From: Rhynchopus sp. YZ270_cl-10
Taxonomy: Eukaryota > Euglenozoa > Diplonemea > Diplonemida > Diplonemidae
DNA length: 64,000 bases
NCBI GenBank assembly: GCA_964035575.1
Contig: OZ037858.1
Coordinates: forward strand, 744,001-808,000
Reading direction: 5' to 3'
Part shown: piece after piece, positions 20,821 through 30,166 of the stretch
How the letters are laid out: each line of letters starts with the position of its first letter
How positions within the stretch are numbered: the first letter of the stretch is position 1
The notes under the pieces: model-generated
Databases searched by the model: none
What the model was told of the DNA's origin: nothing
The model's input: the letters and a program-made list of their open reading frames with translations, nothing else
Program-made: the position numbers and the translations under genes

Positions 20821-21740
20821 ATGGGTAAAGCATGAACACAACTTTGAACGGTATTACTCTTCGAGAAAATGGACTGTCCATACCCGATAGGGGGCCGATT
20901 TTTTTGCTTGAGATCCGTTCAGTTCAATGCTGATGTGCAGAAAATGTCCAATTCTTTCCGGAACAAAACGAAAGGTGTATTTTTTTTTTCCAGCGAGAGG
21001 AAAATAAGTGAACAAAAAGAAAGCTATGTTGTAAATATCCCGTATTTTTTTTTTTTTTTAGCTCGGTTTTTTTAGTGGCGTTTTGCTGCTTTCAGCTGGA
21101 CTTTTTCTAATTTTTAAATAATGTTTGCGCCTTTTCATTCAAGTTTTAAAACAAAAATAAAACTATTTTGGTGTTGTCAGCCTTCTTAGGCCTGTTCTGT
21201 TTTCCCTATATTTTCTCAGTTGTATCGTCCGGCTTTCAATTTCGTTTTCAGATGTGTGCAGTGAGGCACAGATGTGTGCAGTGAGGCACAGTATTTCAAC
21301 AAATCCTTTTTTATTTGTGCAGAAGCACATGTTTTCAAGTATTCTCTTTTTTTTAGAGGTCGTTATCCCGAGGTTTGCATTATTAAACCTCTACGTCTAG
21401 CCAGTCAGGAGAGAAGAGAGAAAAGAACCCCTCCTCCTATTTGTCAATACTTACCCCACCTCTCTTTTCGGAAAACAAAAACATGCATTGTAATTGTCTA
21501 AGTGACGTTGCTTCGCACAGCACTGAATACAGTTTCACACTTTTCCACTTTTTTGTCAGTGCCTGCGTCCCAGAGGCGTTTGCACTATCAACTTCACTTT
21601 TTGTTTCACCCGGCTTAGCACACAAGCAAAGACCCGGTCCTTTTTCTACCTACATTGACCAAACCTTTTCCATTGGTCTCAATAAGGATCGCTCAACCAA
21701 ATATCTCCACAAAAGGTAGGCTGAACAACACATACCAAAG

Positions 21741-23762
21741 ATGACTGTTCGGTTGCATCCTTCGTCGTATCTGTCTATTCCTCGGTTTTCTTTGATTGAA
21801 GCACTTGTCGAGTCGTTACCGCGACACGAGGTTGATGATTGGACAACGTTTGCAAAGTCCATGAGCTACGTGGTCAACGGGGCTTACGGAGGCGTGCTCG
21901 AAGCGATGCGGGCCTATGCTTGGGAAGAGTCAACCGGGAAGCTTCACACCGAAGAGGACTCTCGCGAGGCGCTGTTCAAATACCTGACAAGGATGTTATC
22001 CCTCATCTCCGCCGCACAGTACACACCAATGACCGACCAACATTGGATGTTCGGTGTTGTCGCGCAGAACTATACTTCTGGACAATCCGTCGAGGTAGAC
22101 ATGAGCAAACACGAAGAAATGTTCCACGGCTACTTCCACAAACACCCATATTGGTTCGGATCGGGTTCTGAAGCGAACGAAGGACTCCCCGCTCCTGACT
22201 TCTCATCGCGTGTCCTCCTCTTTTTCAGAGGGACAACCGAAATCACCTATGAAGGCCTTCACATTCAAGGCAAGATTAAATATTTGGTACGGTTTTGGTT
22301 GTCTGTGTTGGGGGCTGTTGCGAGGCTGTTGCGGCTTCCGTTTGCTAAACATGCGAGGATGCGTGATTTTCAGTCTGAGCTTGCAGATGACGATACAGGG
22401 GTACAAAGTAGGTTTGGACCAAAGAAGCTTGAGAGGGTGACTCTCGAGAGCTACATCAAGAAGCATGGTATATTCAGGTCGTTGTTCCGTTCTATCACTT
22501 TGATTGAGCCTGCCTACAGTAGTGTGCTGGTGGTGTATCCTTGCCCGAGGAGGAAGAAGTTCCCGCAGAAGGTGGAGAAGAAGGAGAAGGAGGTGCAGGC
22601 AGATTTGATAGGCAAAGCGGCAGAGACGGCGGCGTTGGGTGGGTTGGGGAAGATGAAGAAGGCGAGGGAAGGGGTGTTGAAGAAGGGGATTGCGATTACG
22701 AGGAAGAGCTTGCAGGGGCATTTGGAGACGTTGCGGAGCGAGTTTGAGAAGGAGAAGGGGGAGGGGGGAGGGGGAGGGGGAGGCGGCACGCAGGGGAGAC
22801 GTTCCATGGAGGACCCCAACAGGGACAACACAGAGCTGTCGTCCGTCATCTCCATAGAGAGCTACGACAAAGTCCCCTTCCGTGATCTAGGTTTGCTCAT
22901 CCCCGGCCGTTCGGTCCGTCTAGGTCTTTTCCAAAAGGTGAAGTTCGCCGTCGAACTCTCCGTCTGCCTTCTCCTCGTAGTCAGCTGTCTTCTCTCCCTA
23001 GAGTACCCTAATACCGTGAGAGGCTTCATCATCGTCTTCTTCCTCTTCGCAACAGTGGTCAAAGCCTTGGGTGTCGTGCAGAATGTGTCTGAGTTGAAGG
23101 TATGTCCATGCAACTTTGGTGAAGGTTTTTGAAACGTTTTTCAACAGACGCAAATAAATGCCGGGTTGAACGACTGGCTTGACCAGCGTTTGGTAGGAAA
23201 GGGGAACGCCTTTGTGAGCTCGCTGGTGAACCAGGTGCAGGAGCAGGAGCTGAAGGAGATTCTGTTGGGGTACTTCTTCTTGTGGAAGAAGAGTCCGTTG
23301 ACGCAGCGGCAGTTGGACTATGAGGTGGAGACGTTTCTGAACGACCAGTTCCAGTTGGAGCTTGACTTTGAGGTGGAGGACGCGCTGCAGAAGCTCATTT
23401 CGTTGAAGCTGATTGAAGAGGTAGGTGGCAAGTTCCGCTGTGCAAGGCGCCCTAAGGACTATCTGGACGACCCAGACCCACGCTGGCTTGAGTTCTACCA
23501 CTCCTTTGGAGAGCAAACCGAAAATGAGAGCTCTGTGCACATGCCTGTGCACACAGAGACACCCAGACCACCCCCTCAGTCCTACTCCCACGCAGCCTAC
23601 CGCAAAGACAGGGACAAACACCCAATGCGCAGTGCAGGAGGAGGTGGAGGTGGAGGCCTGGACACCTCGTTCACGCATCTCTCCGAGACATACTCAACGC
23701 TTCATAGAACCACCTCCCTGGGGAATTCGCTAGCGGTGCCGAACCCACGAAGGCGGCACTAA
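21741..23762 (+). CDS. DUF3754 / TMEM143-type membrane protein
   Basis: Exons 21741-23099 and 23148-23762, with a 48-bp intron, give 657 residues. The family pattern is visible in order. First comes VLLFFRGTTEITYEGLHIQGK (about 157-177). Next is VPFRDLGLLIPGRSVRLG, with a hydrophobic pair after it (VELSVCLLLVVSCLLSL and FIIVFFLFATVVKALGVV). The second exon begins with NDWLDQRLV and continues QVQEQELKEILLGYFFLWK, a hallmark of the family, then a DFEVEDALQKLISLKLI winged segment. Family members are found in mitochondria and plastids of many eukaryotes; their function is unknown. A lysine-rich, Gly-run linker (about 270-355) and a Ser/Gly tail are extra here. Confidence 0.82.
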
Positions 23763-24334
23763 GGGAGGAAACGGGGCCAGAGTTCAAATGTTTAATACAT
23801 ACACCCAGGTATCACGCAGTACGTGGGCTGTAATCCCTTGCCGATGTGGTTTTCGTGCAAACTATGTAGTTGGCACACACGGTTTCCTGTTGCAACAGCC
23901 TCCCTCCTCAGTCAGAGTGCCATCGGTATTGCGAACTTTCCGACTAAAGTCTCTCATATTTCCCGTAATTTAGGGCTTCGGAGAGAACTAGACTTGTGTT
24001 CATAGAGGTGCATGAGAGGCACATTATTAGAAGTTTTGTTTGTATTTGCTATAACCTTTGTGGCTAGAATATTCTACATAAAAAAAATGCCCCACCTACT
24101 TGATCACAACCCCTGCGTGTCGAAGGCACCATTGCCTGCTTGTCATCTCCTTCCGCCTTGTTGTGGAGGCCTTGCAGATGGAATAACGCCCACTGTGCCC
24201 TTTTCCTGCTCTTGAAGAGCACTTCGCTATACACTCTTCCCTTCTCCTCTCCTTTCCTCTGCACCCACATCCACATCCACACCCACGCCACCTCACAACA
24301 CAGAACCCTTTTTGTATCAAAACACAACAGCAAG
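23763..24334. other. Spacer and leader of tyrosinase gene
   Basis: No gene. A stem-loop family member lies at 24008-24022 (GTGC-ATGAGAG-GCAC, then ATTATTAG). A C-rich tract at about 24230-24300 and the AG just before 24331 could serve as the leader acceptor for the next start codon. Confidence 0.5.
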
Positions 24335-25873
24335 ATGCGTCACACAGCGACGCTGGCAGCAGTGGCCTGCACACTGTGCTGCAGCGAGGTGGCAGGGCTC
24401 AGCATCCCTGGTGACTGCACGGTGCTGCCCGCATCTGGGTCGCAGACACACAAAGCAGGCTCGTCGCGGTACTCGAACAACGAAGACCTGTGCTGGAAGG
24501 TGCCGGCGTGTGGGGCGGGGTACGAGCTCACTGTCGGGTTTTCGTCGTTCAACACAGAGTCTGGGTACGACTTTGTGACGGTGTGGGGGGACAACGGGGC
24601 GGGTGTGTACAGCCAGGTGTCGCACACGTCTGGGACGAGTGCCCCTGCAGATGCGAAGAACGGGGCACACGCGATGGCGGTGCAATTCAAGTCGGACTAC
24701 AGTGTGACACGTGCTGGGTTCACGTTCGCGTGGAGCTGTGTTGCGACAGAGACGCCACCACCCACACCCGTGCCAACGGCGGTGCCCACCTCTGAGCCTG
24801 TGCCGGCGCCGGTGTGCCCGCCACGTGTGCGCCACGCATGGTCGCAGCTGTCGTGTGCGGACCGCGAGCACTACATTGCGGCTGTGGCGGCACTGAAGAC
24901 GCAGAAGCGGTCTGTGTACGACGAGATTGAGATGTCGCACGTGACGAACGCAGGGATTGCACACGGGACGTCTGCGTTCCTGCCGTGGCACAGGTGGTTT
25001 GTGCTCGGGTACGAGAACGCCCTGCGGTCGCTGCCTGGGTTCGAGTGTGTGACGGTGCCGTACTGGGACTGGGAGGCGGACATCCCCCTGCAGACGTGTG
25101 TGTGGAAGACGAAGACGTTTGGGCCAACAAACCCGACTGGGACTACGGACAGCGCAACGTCCTGTGTGGACAAGGGTGTGGCTGCAGGGTGGACCACGTC
25201 GCAGCCGGGGAATCCATGCCTGAAGCGCCGCAGCCCGATCTTTGGTGGTGGTCCGTACGGGGCAGCGAACGTGGCGATGCAGGTTGTGCACGCAGACTAC
25301 GCGTCCTTCAGCGCAGGGTACGAGGGGGGTGCACACCAGTCTGTGCACTCGTACATTGGGGAGACGATGACGTCGGACTGGAGCCCTGCAGACCCGCTGT
25401 TCTTCCTGCACCACGCAAACATCGACAGAACGTACGCCCTGTGGCAGGACTACCACGGCTACAGCGCCGTTGCTGCGGGGAGCCTGACGACAACACACTA
25501 CGAGGCGAGGTACGCCAGCGGGAATGTGGCGGACGTCGCGCTCGACGCCACCCTGCCCTTTGCGCACGACGCCACGGGCACGACGAGCGAGTACCTCGCT
25601 GGGAGCATCAGCGCCCGCAGCCTGCACAGCATCCAGGACATGCCTGGGGGCAGTGCGAACAGCTACAGCTACGGGGTCGACGGGCTGGCACGCTTTGTGG
25701 TGGCCGAATACACGAACGCGCCTGTGGGGGGCTGGACGTGGCTGGAGGAGGCGTCTGCCGCACTCACCCCTGTCACGTGCTGTGGTGATGGCAGCGTTGA
25801 CGACGGTGAGCAGTGCGACGACGGGAACACTGTTGAGGGGGACGGCTGCTCTGCCACGTGCATGAGCACATGA
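24335..25873 (+). CDS. Secreted CUB-tyrosinase
   Basis: A single-exon gene of 512 residues. The signal peptide is about residues 1-24 (MRHTATLAAVACTLCCSEVAG). A CUB-like domain with Cys-rich edges spans about 29-133 (SGYDFVTVWGDN, FKSDYSVTRAGFTFAWSC). A Pro/Thr linker follows, then a type-3 copper tyrosinase core. The CuA site has SH...AHG...FLPWHRWF with His219. The CuB site has GGAHQSVHSYIG and DPLFFLHHANIDR with His359/His360. The C-terminus is a Cys-rich module, CCGDGSVDDGEQCDDGN, of the kind repeated in myxobacterial and protist surface proteins. Such enzymes hydroxylate phenols or oxidise catechols outside the cell. The exon is markedly richer in G and C and has no intron, unlike most neighbours; this could mean high expression or horizontal gain. 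Confidence 0.92.
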   Translation: MRHTATLAAVACTLCCSEVAGLSIPGDCTVLPASGSQTHKAGSSRYSNNEDLCWKVPACGAGYELTVGFSSFNTESGYDFVTVWGDNGAGVYSQVSHTSGTSAPADAKNGAHAMAVQFKSDYSVTRAGFTFAWSCVATETPPPTPVPTAVPTSEPVPAPVCPPRVRHAWSQLSCADREHYIAAVAALKTQKRSVYDEIEMSHVTNAGIAHGTSAFLPWHRWFVLGYENALRSLPGFECVTVPYWDWEADIPLQTCVWKTKTFGPTNPTGTTDSATSCVDKGVAAGWTTSQPGNPCLKRRSPIFGGGPYGAANVAMQVVHADYASFSAGYEGGAHQSVHSYIGETMTSDWSPADPLFFLHHANIDRTYALWQDYHGYSAVAAGSLTTTHYEARYASGNVADVALDATLPFAHDATGTTSEYLAGSISARSLHSIQDMPGGSANSYSYGVDGLARFVVAEYTNAPVGGWTWLEEASAALTPVTCCGDGSVDDGEQCDDGNTVEGDGCSATCMST

Positions 25874-26872
25874 AGCTGAGGATGGGTCTTGAGGATGGAT
25901 GCACCTTGTGCACTGTCCCTTTTCCAATGCAGCATAATTTTGGGGCACTTTGTGCCTTTTGAACGTATATCATTTTCTGTGTTTTAGCTTTTTATACTAT
26001 GTAGCAACCGTTCTTGCAACAAGAACACCAACATTAGTGTTCTTGATGCGTGGTTGTTGTGTGCTCCCCTTCGCCACATATCCCATACCAACCCACCTGC
26101 CCACCTGCCACCACCTACTCATAATGTTGGGATTTGCTGTTGTTGTGCGGGAAGGTGTTGCTTGTACTTGCAAGCGCCCTTCTGGAGAGAACAGACGCAG
26201 GTGTCCACCGAGGCACAGAGCGTCCTCTCACAGCAGCATTTCCTCGCAGAGGGGGTCAACGGGGACAGGGTTGGGTGCTCCCTTCTTGATTATTGATTTG
26301 AAGATGTTCACATTTATCTTTCAAATTTTTCTGTTTTTTTTCCAAAGATGTATTTGTCCATCCATCGGTCAGCATTAGTTGGTCGTCGGACAGACGAGTT
26401 GTGTTGCTGTCACCTTCCTTTTTTGTGTTCAGCTTCTGACGATGCTTTGTTATTCCACAACATTGTTGCGTGTGTTGATTTGTCATGGACACGAACCACT
26501 CCACTGTGATTCCCACTTCCTCTTCCTCCGAAGACAGATGCAGGTGTCCATCGAGGCACAGAGCGTCTTCTCATCAACGCAGGAAGGGGCCGGGATGGGC
26601 GGGATGGGAAGTGTTCATGAAACATATTTAGTTATCCATTTTCGTGTTTCCTTCACAAACCAACGACGCCCTGTCCTTGGTGATGGTGATCCACAAGCCT
26701 TGTGGCTTTTTGTGTTGCTTTCAAACCACCCCTCACCTCCCACCCGCTAGCGCACATTTCACATTCAACGCACCTACCTCCAACCACCCTCATCTCATCT
26801 CATCTCATCTCATCCTCATCCTCAAGACCCACCAGCATACCACCTATCTACACCCCCACCTCACACAACACA
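25874..26872. other. Spacer with a 40-bp direct repeat
   Basis: No gene. Two 40-bp sequences at 26191-26230 and 26534-26573 match at 37 of 40 positions, all differences being C/T. Their shared core reads GCAGGTGTCCA and GAGGCACAGAGCGTC. A T-rich stretch lies between them. A CATCT(CAT)n run near 26791-26822 and a CCTCAAG precede the next start codon and could act as a leader acceptor. Confidence 0.5.
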
Positions 26873-27523
26873 ATGTCGGCACCTGTGACATTCTCGTACT
26901 TCCCCCTGACGGCAAGGGGTTTGTCGACACTGCTCACGATGGAGGAGTACAACGTGAAGTACACCGCGAACAAGGTGCAGATGGAGAACTGGCCTGAGAT
27001 GAAGGCGTCTGGGGTGTGCCCGTTCGGACAGCTGCCGCTGCTGGAGACAGAGGACGCAGGTGTGGTGACACAGTCGGTCGCAGTGTTGAGTTACCTTGGG
27101 CGCAGGGTGAACGCTGTTGGCGCGACTGTGGCGGAGAAGGCAAGGAGCGACATGCTTGTTGGCATTGCCGAGGACTTCCTGACGGACCTGCTCAAGACGC
27201 AGCCGTCGATCCTGAACAAGGACAAGCCTGCGGATGCTGTTGCAACAATGTGGGGAGAGACCTTCCCTGCCCGCCTTGCTCTCGTGGAGCGCTTCCTCGG
27301 TGCCGGCAAGGACCGCTTCACAGAGAGCGGGCGCTGCATTGGGGAGCTCCACCTCTTCTCGATCCTGAACCAGATGAAGGCTGTGTCGCCAACCTGCCTG
27401 GACGCAACACCTGCCCTGTCTGCCTTCTACGAGCGTGTGCTCGCACTGCCGAGTGTGCAGACTGTGCTTGACGGGAAGTCTGCCTTCGGGGAGGTCATCC
27501 ACTTCCTTGTGAAGCAGGAGTAA
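26873..27523 (+). CDS. Glutathione S-transferase, sigma-like
   Basis: A 216-residue protein of normal GST length. The N-terminal thioredoxin-fold half shows FSYFPLTARGLSTLLTMEEY, where the Tyr of YFPLTARG fits the catalytic position of sigma/alpha-type enzymes. It continues with CPFGQLPLLETEDAGVVTQS, the cis-Pro and Gln/Ser glutathione site, then AVLSYLGRR. The all-helical C-terminal half contains GRCIGELHLFSILNQM, close to the usual SxADxxxF capping region. It would conjugate glutathione to electrophiles or isomerise prostanoid-like compounds in the cytosol. It is a single exon with C- and G-ending codons as in the neighbouring protease. The start is the first ATG after the C-rich leader. 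Confidence 0.88.
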   Translation: MSAPVTFSYFPLTARGLSTLLTMEEYNVKYTANKVQMENWPEMKASGVCPFGQLPLLETEDAGVVTQSVAVLSYLGRRVNAVGATVAEKARSDMLVGIAEDFLTDLLKTQPSILNKDKPADAVATMWGETFPARLALVERFLGAGKDRFTESGRCIGELHLFSILNQMKAVSPTCLDATPALSAFYERVLALPSVQTVLDGKSAFGEVIHFLVKQE

Positions 27524-28267
27524 ACAAGACGACACACCCACACTTGTGTCTGTTTTTGTCTTCGTCATGATTTGCATTGAAGTATTTTGCTGCTTTTGTT
27601 TGTCCCTTTTTCCTTTTTCCCCCTTCCCTCCCACAGTGATAGTATGTAGAGTGTGGCGCATCTTGGCCACAAGCCTGGGGAAGACATGCAAATTTCCTTT
27701 GTGCTGCTGTCCCATTGTTGGTGACGCTGCGGTGCTCAGGCCTTGCCCTTCCTTGGCGCCTGCCAAAGGCCTACTTATGTATTGCATCCAGATGTAGATG
27801 TCGTGTCTTGCTTTGAGCAGAGGACACTGCATTTATCTTTTCATCCAAAAGCTTTCATTACAAACCCCATGTTACTTTCTTCTCGAGAGTGATGTGTTGT
27901 GTCCACTGAGGCCCATCCATCACTCACTTTTGTCGTTTCTTTCACCCCTGCATCCCTTCGCATCAGGGTCTGCAATAGCAACAACACGTTTCTTCTTTTG
28001 GGTTTCCTAACATCTCTCTCTAACTCTGCGAACCGGGTCTTCACGTTCTTTTATTGGTGTTGTTGTTGTTTTTGATTTGCTTTTCTCAACCGTTCTCTAT
28101 TTGTTTGATACAGCGGCATATAGCACAGCACGCTGGCGCCAAGGAAATACAGGATAACAAAATACCACACCACCACACTTCTTGTTTGTTTGTTCCTCCC
28201 CACACATGCGCCCTCATACACCCACACCACCACCTTCCAGACAAGCCACAACTCCCCAAAACACAAA
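27524..28267. other. Spacer, GST to protease
   Basis: No gene seen in about 740 bp. T-rich 3' flank of the GST gene, then a C-rich leader with CACCACCTTCCAG at about 28225-28237, a good acceptor for the following start. No member of the stem-loop families was found here. Confidence 0.5.
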
Positions 28268-29236
28268 ATGAAGACCGCTCTGTCTGTGCTCGCCATGGCG
28301 GCAGCCTCGACTGCCCTGCCTGCGTCGTACGTGGAGATGAACGAGGGACTCCTGTGGGCCAACTTCAAGCAGACCTACAACAAGCAGTACAGCGGTGCCG
28401 ACGAGTCTGCCCGCCGTGCCGTCTTCAAGAAGAACATGCTGAAGGCTGCTGAGCGTGAGGCCGGATCCAAGACTGGAGTCCGCCACGGAATCAACCAGTT
28501 CACCGACCTGACTGAGGAGGAGTTCAAGGCGTACCACACCCTGAGCGTGCCCGCCAAGGAGTCCCCGAAGAAGCAGTACACCGAGTCCCAGATCCTGAAG
28601 GTGAAGGCCGACTCCGTGGACTGGAGGACCCAGAACCGTGTGACCCATGTGAAGAACCAGGCACAGTGCGGATCGTGCTGGGCATTCTCCTCGACTGGAG
28701 GAATTGAGGGACAGTGGTCGAAGGACAACACCCTGACCTCGGTGTCCGAGCAGGAGCTTGTGTCGTGCGACAAGGTCGACGCCGGATGCAACGGAGGTCT
28801 GATGGACAACGCGTTCCAGTGGCTTCTGGACAACCACAACGGAGACATCGTGACTGAGGAGGCCTACCCGTACACCAGCGGAGGAGGAATCACCGGAAGC
28901 TGCAAGTACGAGTCGTCGATGAAGGTCGGCTCCACCATCACCAGCTTCAAGGACCTTGCCCACGACGAGGACGAGATGGCAACCTGGATGATGACCAACG
29001 GACCGATCTCGATTGCCGTTGACGCGACCTCGTGGCAGACGTACCAGGGTGGAGTGATGGACAACTGCGAGTCCCGCCAGCTTGACCACGGAGTCCTCGC
29101 CGTCGGAGTGACCCCCGACTACTGGATCGTGAAGAACTCCTGGGCATCTGGTTGGGGAGAGTCTGGATACATCCGCCTTGCCCGTGGCACCAACCAGTGC
29201 CTCCTCAAGAACTCCCCTTCCCACCCAATTGTTTGA
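28268..29236 (+). CDS. Cathepsin L-like cysteine protease
   Basis: A 322-residue papain-family preproenzyme. The signal peptide is about residues 1-18 (MKTALSVLAMAAASTALP). The I29 propeptide shows WANFKQTYNKQY...RAVFKKNM and INQFTDLTEEEFKAYH. The mature enzyme starts near residue 117 (SVDWRTQNRVTHVKNQAQCG). The catalytic triad is Cys137 in QCGSCWAFS, His274 in LDHGVLAVGV and Asn290 in WIVKNSWASGWGESGYIRLA; the oxyanion Gln is in NQAQCG. The GCNGGLMDNAFQ motif is typical of the L subfamily. There is no long C-terminal extension of the trypanosome cruzipain kind. It probably acts in lysosomes or digestive vacuoles. It is a single exon with very strong C-ending codon bias, suggesting high expression. 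Confidence 0.95.
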   Translation: MKTALSVLAMAAASTALPASYVEMNEGLLWANFKQTYNKQYSGADESARRAVFKKNMLKAAEREAGSKTGVRHGINQFTDLTEEEFKAYHTLSVPAKESPKKQYTESQILKVKADSVDWRTQNRVTHVKNQAQCGSCWAFSSTGGIEGQWSKDNTLTSVSEQELVSCDKVDAGCNGGLMDNAFQWLLDNHNGDIVTEEAYPYTSGGGITGSCKYESSMKVGSTITSFKDLAHDEDEMATWMMTNGPISIAVDATSWQTYQGGVMDNCESRQLDHGVLAVGVTPDYWIVKNSWASGWGESGYIRLARGTNQCLLKNSPSHPIV

Positions 29237-30166
29237 GTGTTTATTCCACAACAATAGTGCACGTGTCTCGTCTCAAGTGGCTTCACGCACACGCGAGCTG
29301 ATGACGCAAAGAAAGCACACACCAACGACAACGTTTCTTTATCGTTATTCCTTTTTATGATTTTATAGTTTTGTTTTCCTTTATTTATTATTGGAACGAT
29401 TTTTTGCACTTTCAAATTGAATAGCAGGCACGAACAGGACCACTGCTGTCGTTTGACATGAGTGGGGCCACCAAAACGTTTTTCCATTGCATTCCCCTTT
29501 TTTGGAATGCTCTCACAACAAGAAAAAGTACTTCGAATGTGCAGCCATTTTGCACACACGAAGTATTTTTCTTCTGAACATTGTTTGTTTGTTTTTTTTC
29601 GCGTGCGCTATTTTGTTTAGACTCTGCAACAGTGAAATATGTGTTCCTTCGCGTGTCCCAGGCGGCCTCCCTTCTGAAGGAGTGTGTCTGAGGGCTTTGT
29701 TTGTGTCCACTTTGCCAGAAAATGAAGTAGCAAGAAAAACAGAAAACGAAAATTCAAAAATTCAAAAAAAAAAGTCAAATGACTATGTGTACGAGAATAT
29801 GTGAACAGCAACCTCCCCGACCCGACCCGACCTGTCTTCTTTGCAAATTTTATTGTATGCTCCCACGGTAATACGTGCAAAATCATATTTTTTGACCGTT
29901 AAAAAGGTTGGGGTATAAAGAGATCGCATGATTCGCCGAGCGGTTGTGAACCGCCTCCGTTCTCTTACGGTACGGACCTCTCAGGACCCACCCTGCATGA
30001 GCTCGATTGAGATGCGTTGTAGCACGTTTCAACGACTCTTTTGTGCTGATTTCATATCCTTTGGCAACCTTACAGTTTGAGAAGGCCTTGCATTGGTACT
30101 TACGGCAATAATGGCATTTATTAATTCTGTACCAAGAACACAAAGGTTGGCGAACACAATAGCACA
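29237..30166. other. Spacer, protease to coiled-coil gene
   Basis: No gene. AT-rich, with an A-run near 29766. A small perfect hairpin, GCGGTT-GTG-AACCGC, lies near 29940 next to GGGTATAAAGAG; a TATA-like reading is possible but unsupported. Confidence 0.45.

Larger units (their letters stand above)
19856..21740. other. Spacer rich in hairpin elements
   Basis: No gene. It holds a 77-bp inverted-repeat sequence (20186-20262), a 164-bp near-perfect hairpin (20527-20690), and a CTAGT-rich hairpin next to it (20692-20820). There is an exact 20-bp tandem duplication at 21251-21290 (unit GATGTGTGCAGTGAGGCACA). At 21557-21601 lies a 45-bp copy of the GTGCCTGCGTCCCAGAGGCG module that is identical to one at 61253-61297. 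The stretch between 20830 and 21240 is T-rich and holds nothing I recognise. Confidence 0.6.

Noticed and set aside
24317-25948. 543-codon minus-strand frame
   Set aside because: Antisense shadow of the GC-rich tyrosinase exon, with no recognisable domain.
29940-29954. GCGGTT-GTG-AACCGC hairpin beside a TATA-like word, considered as a promoter element
   Set aside because: A single short hairpin with no second copy and no support for a start site.
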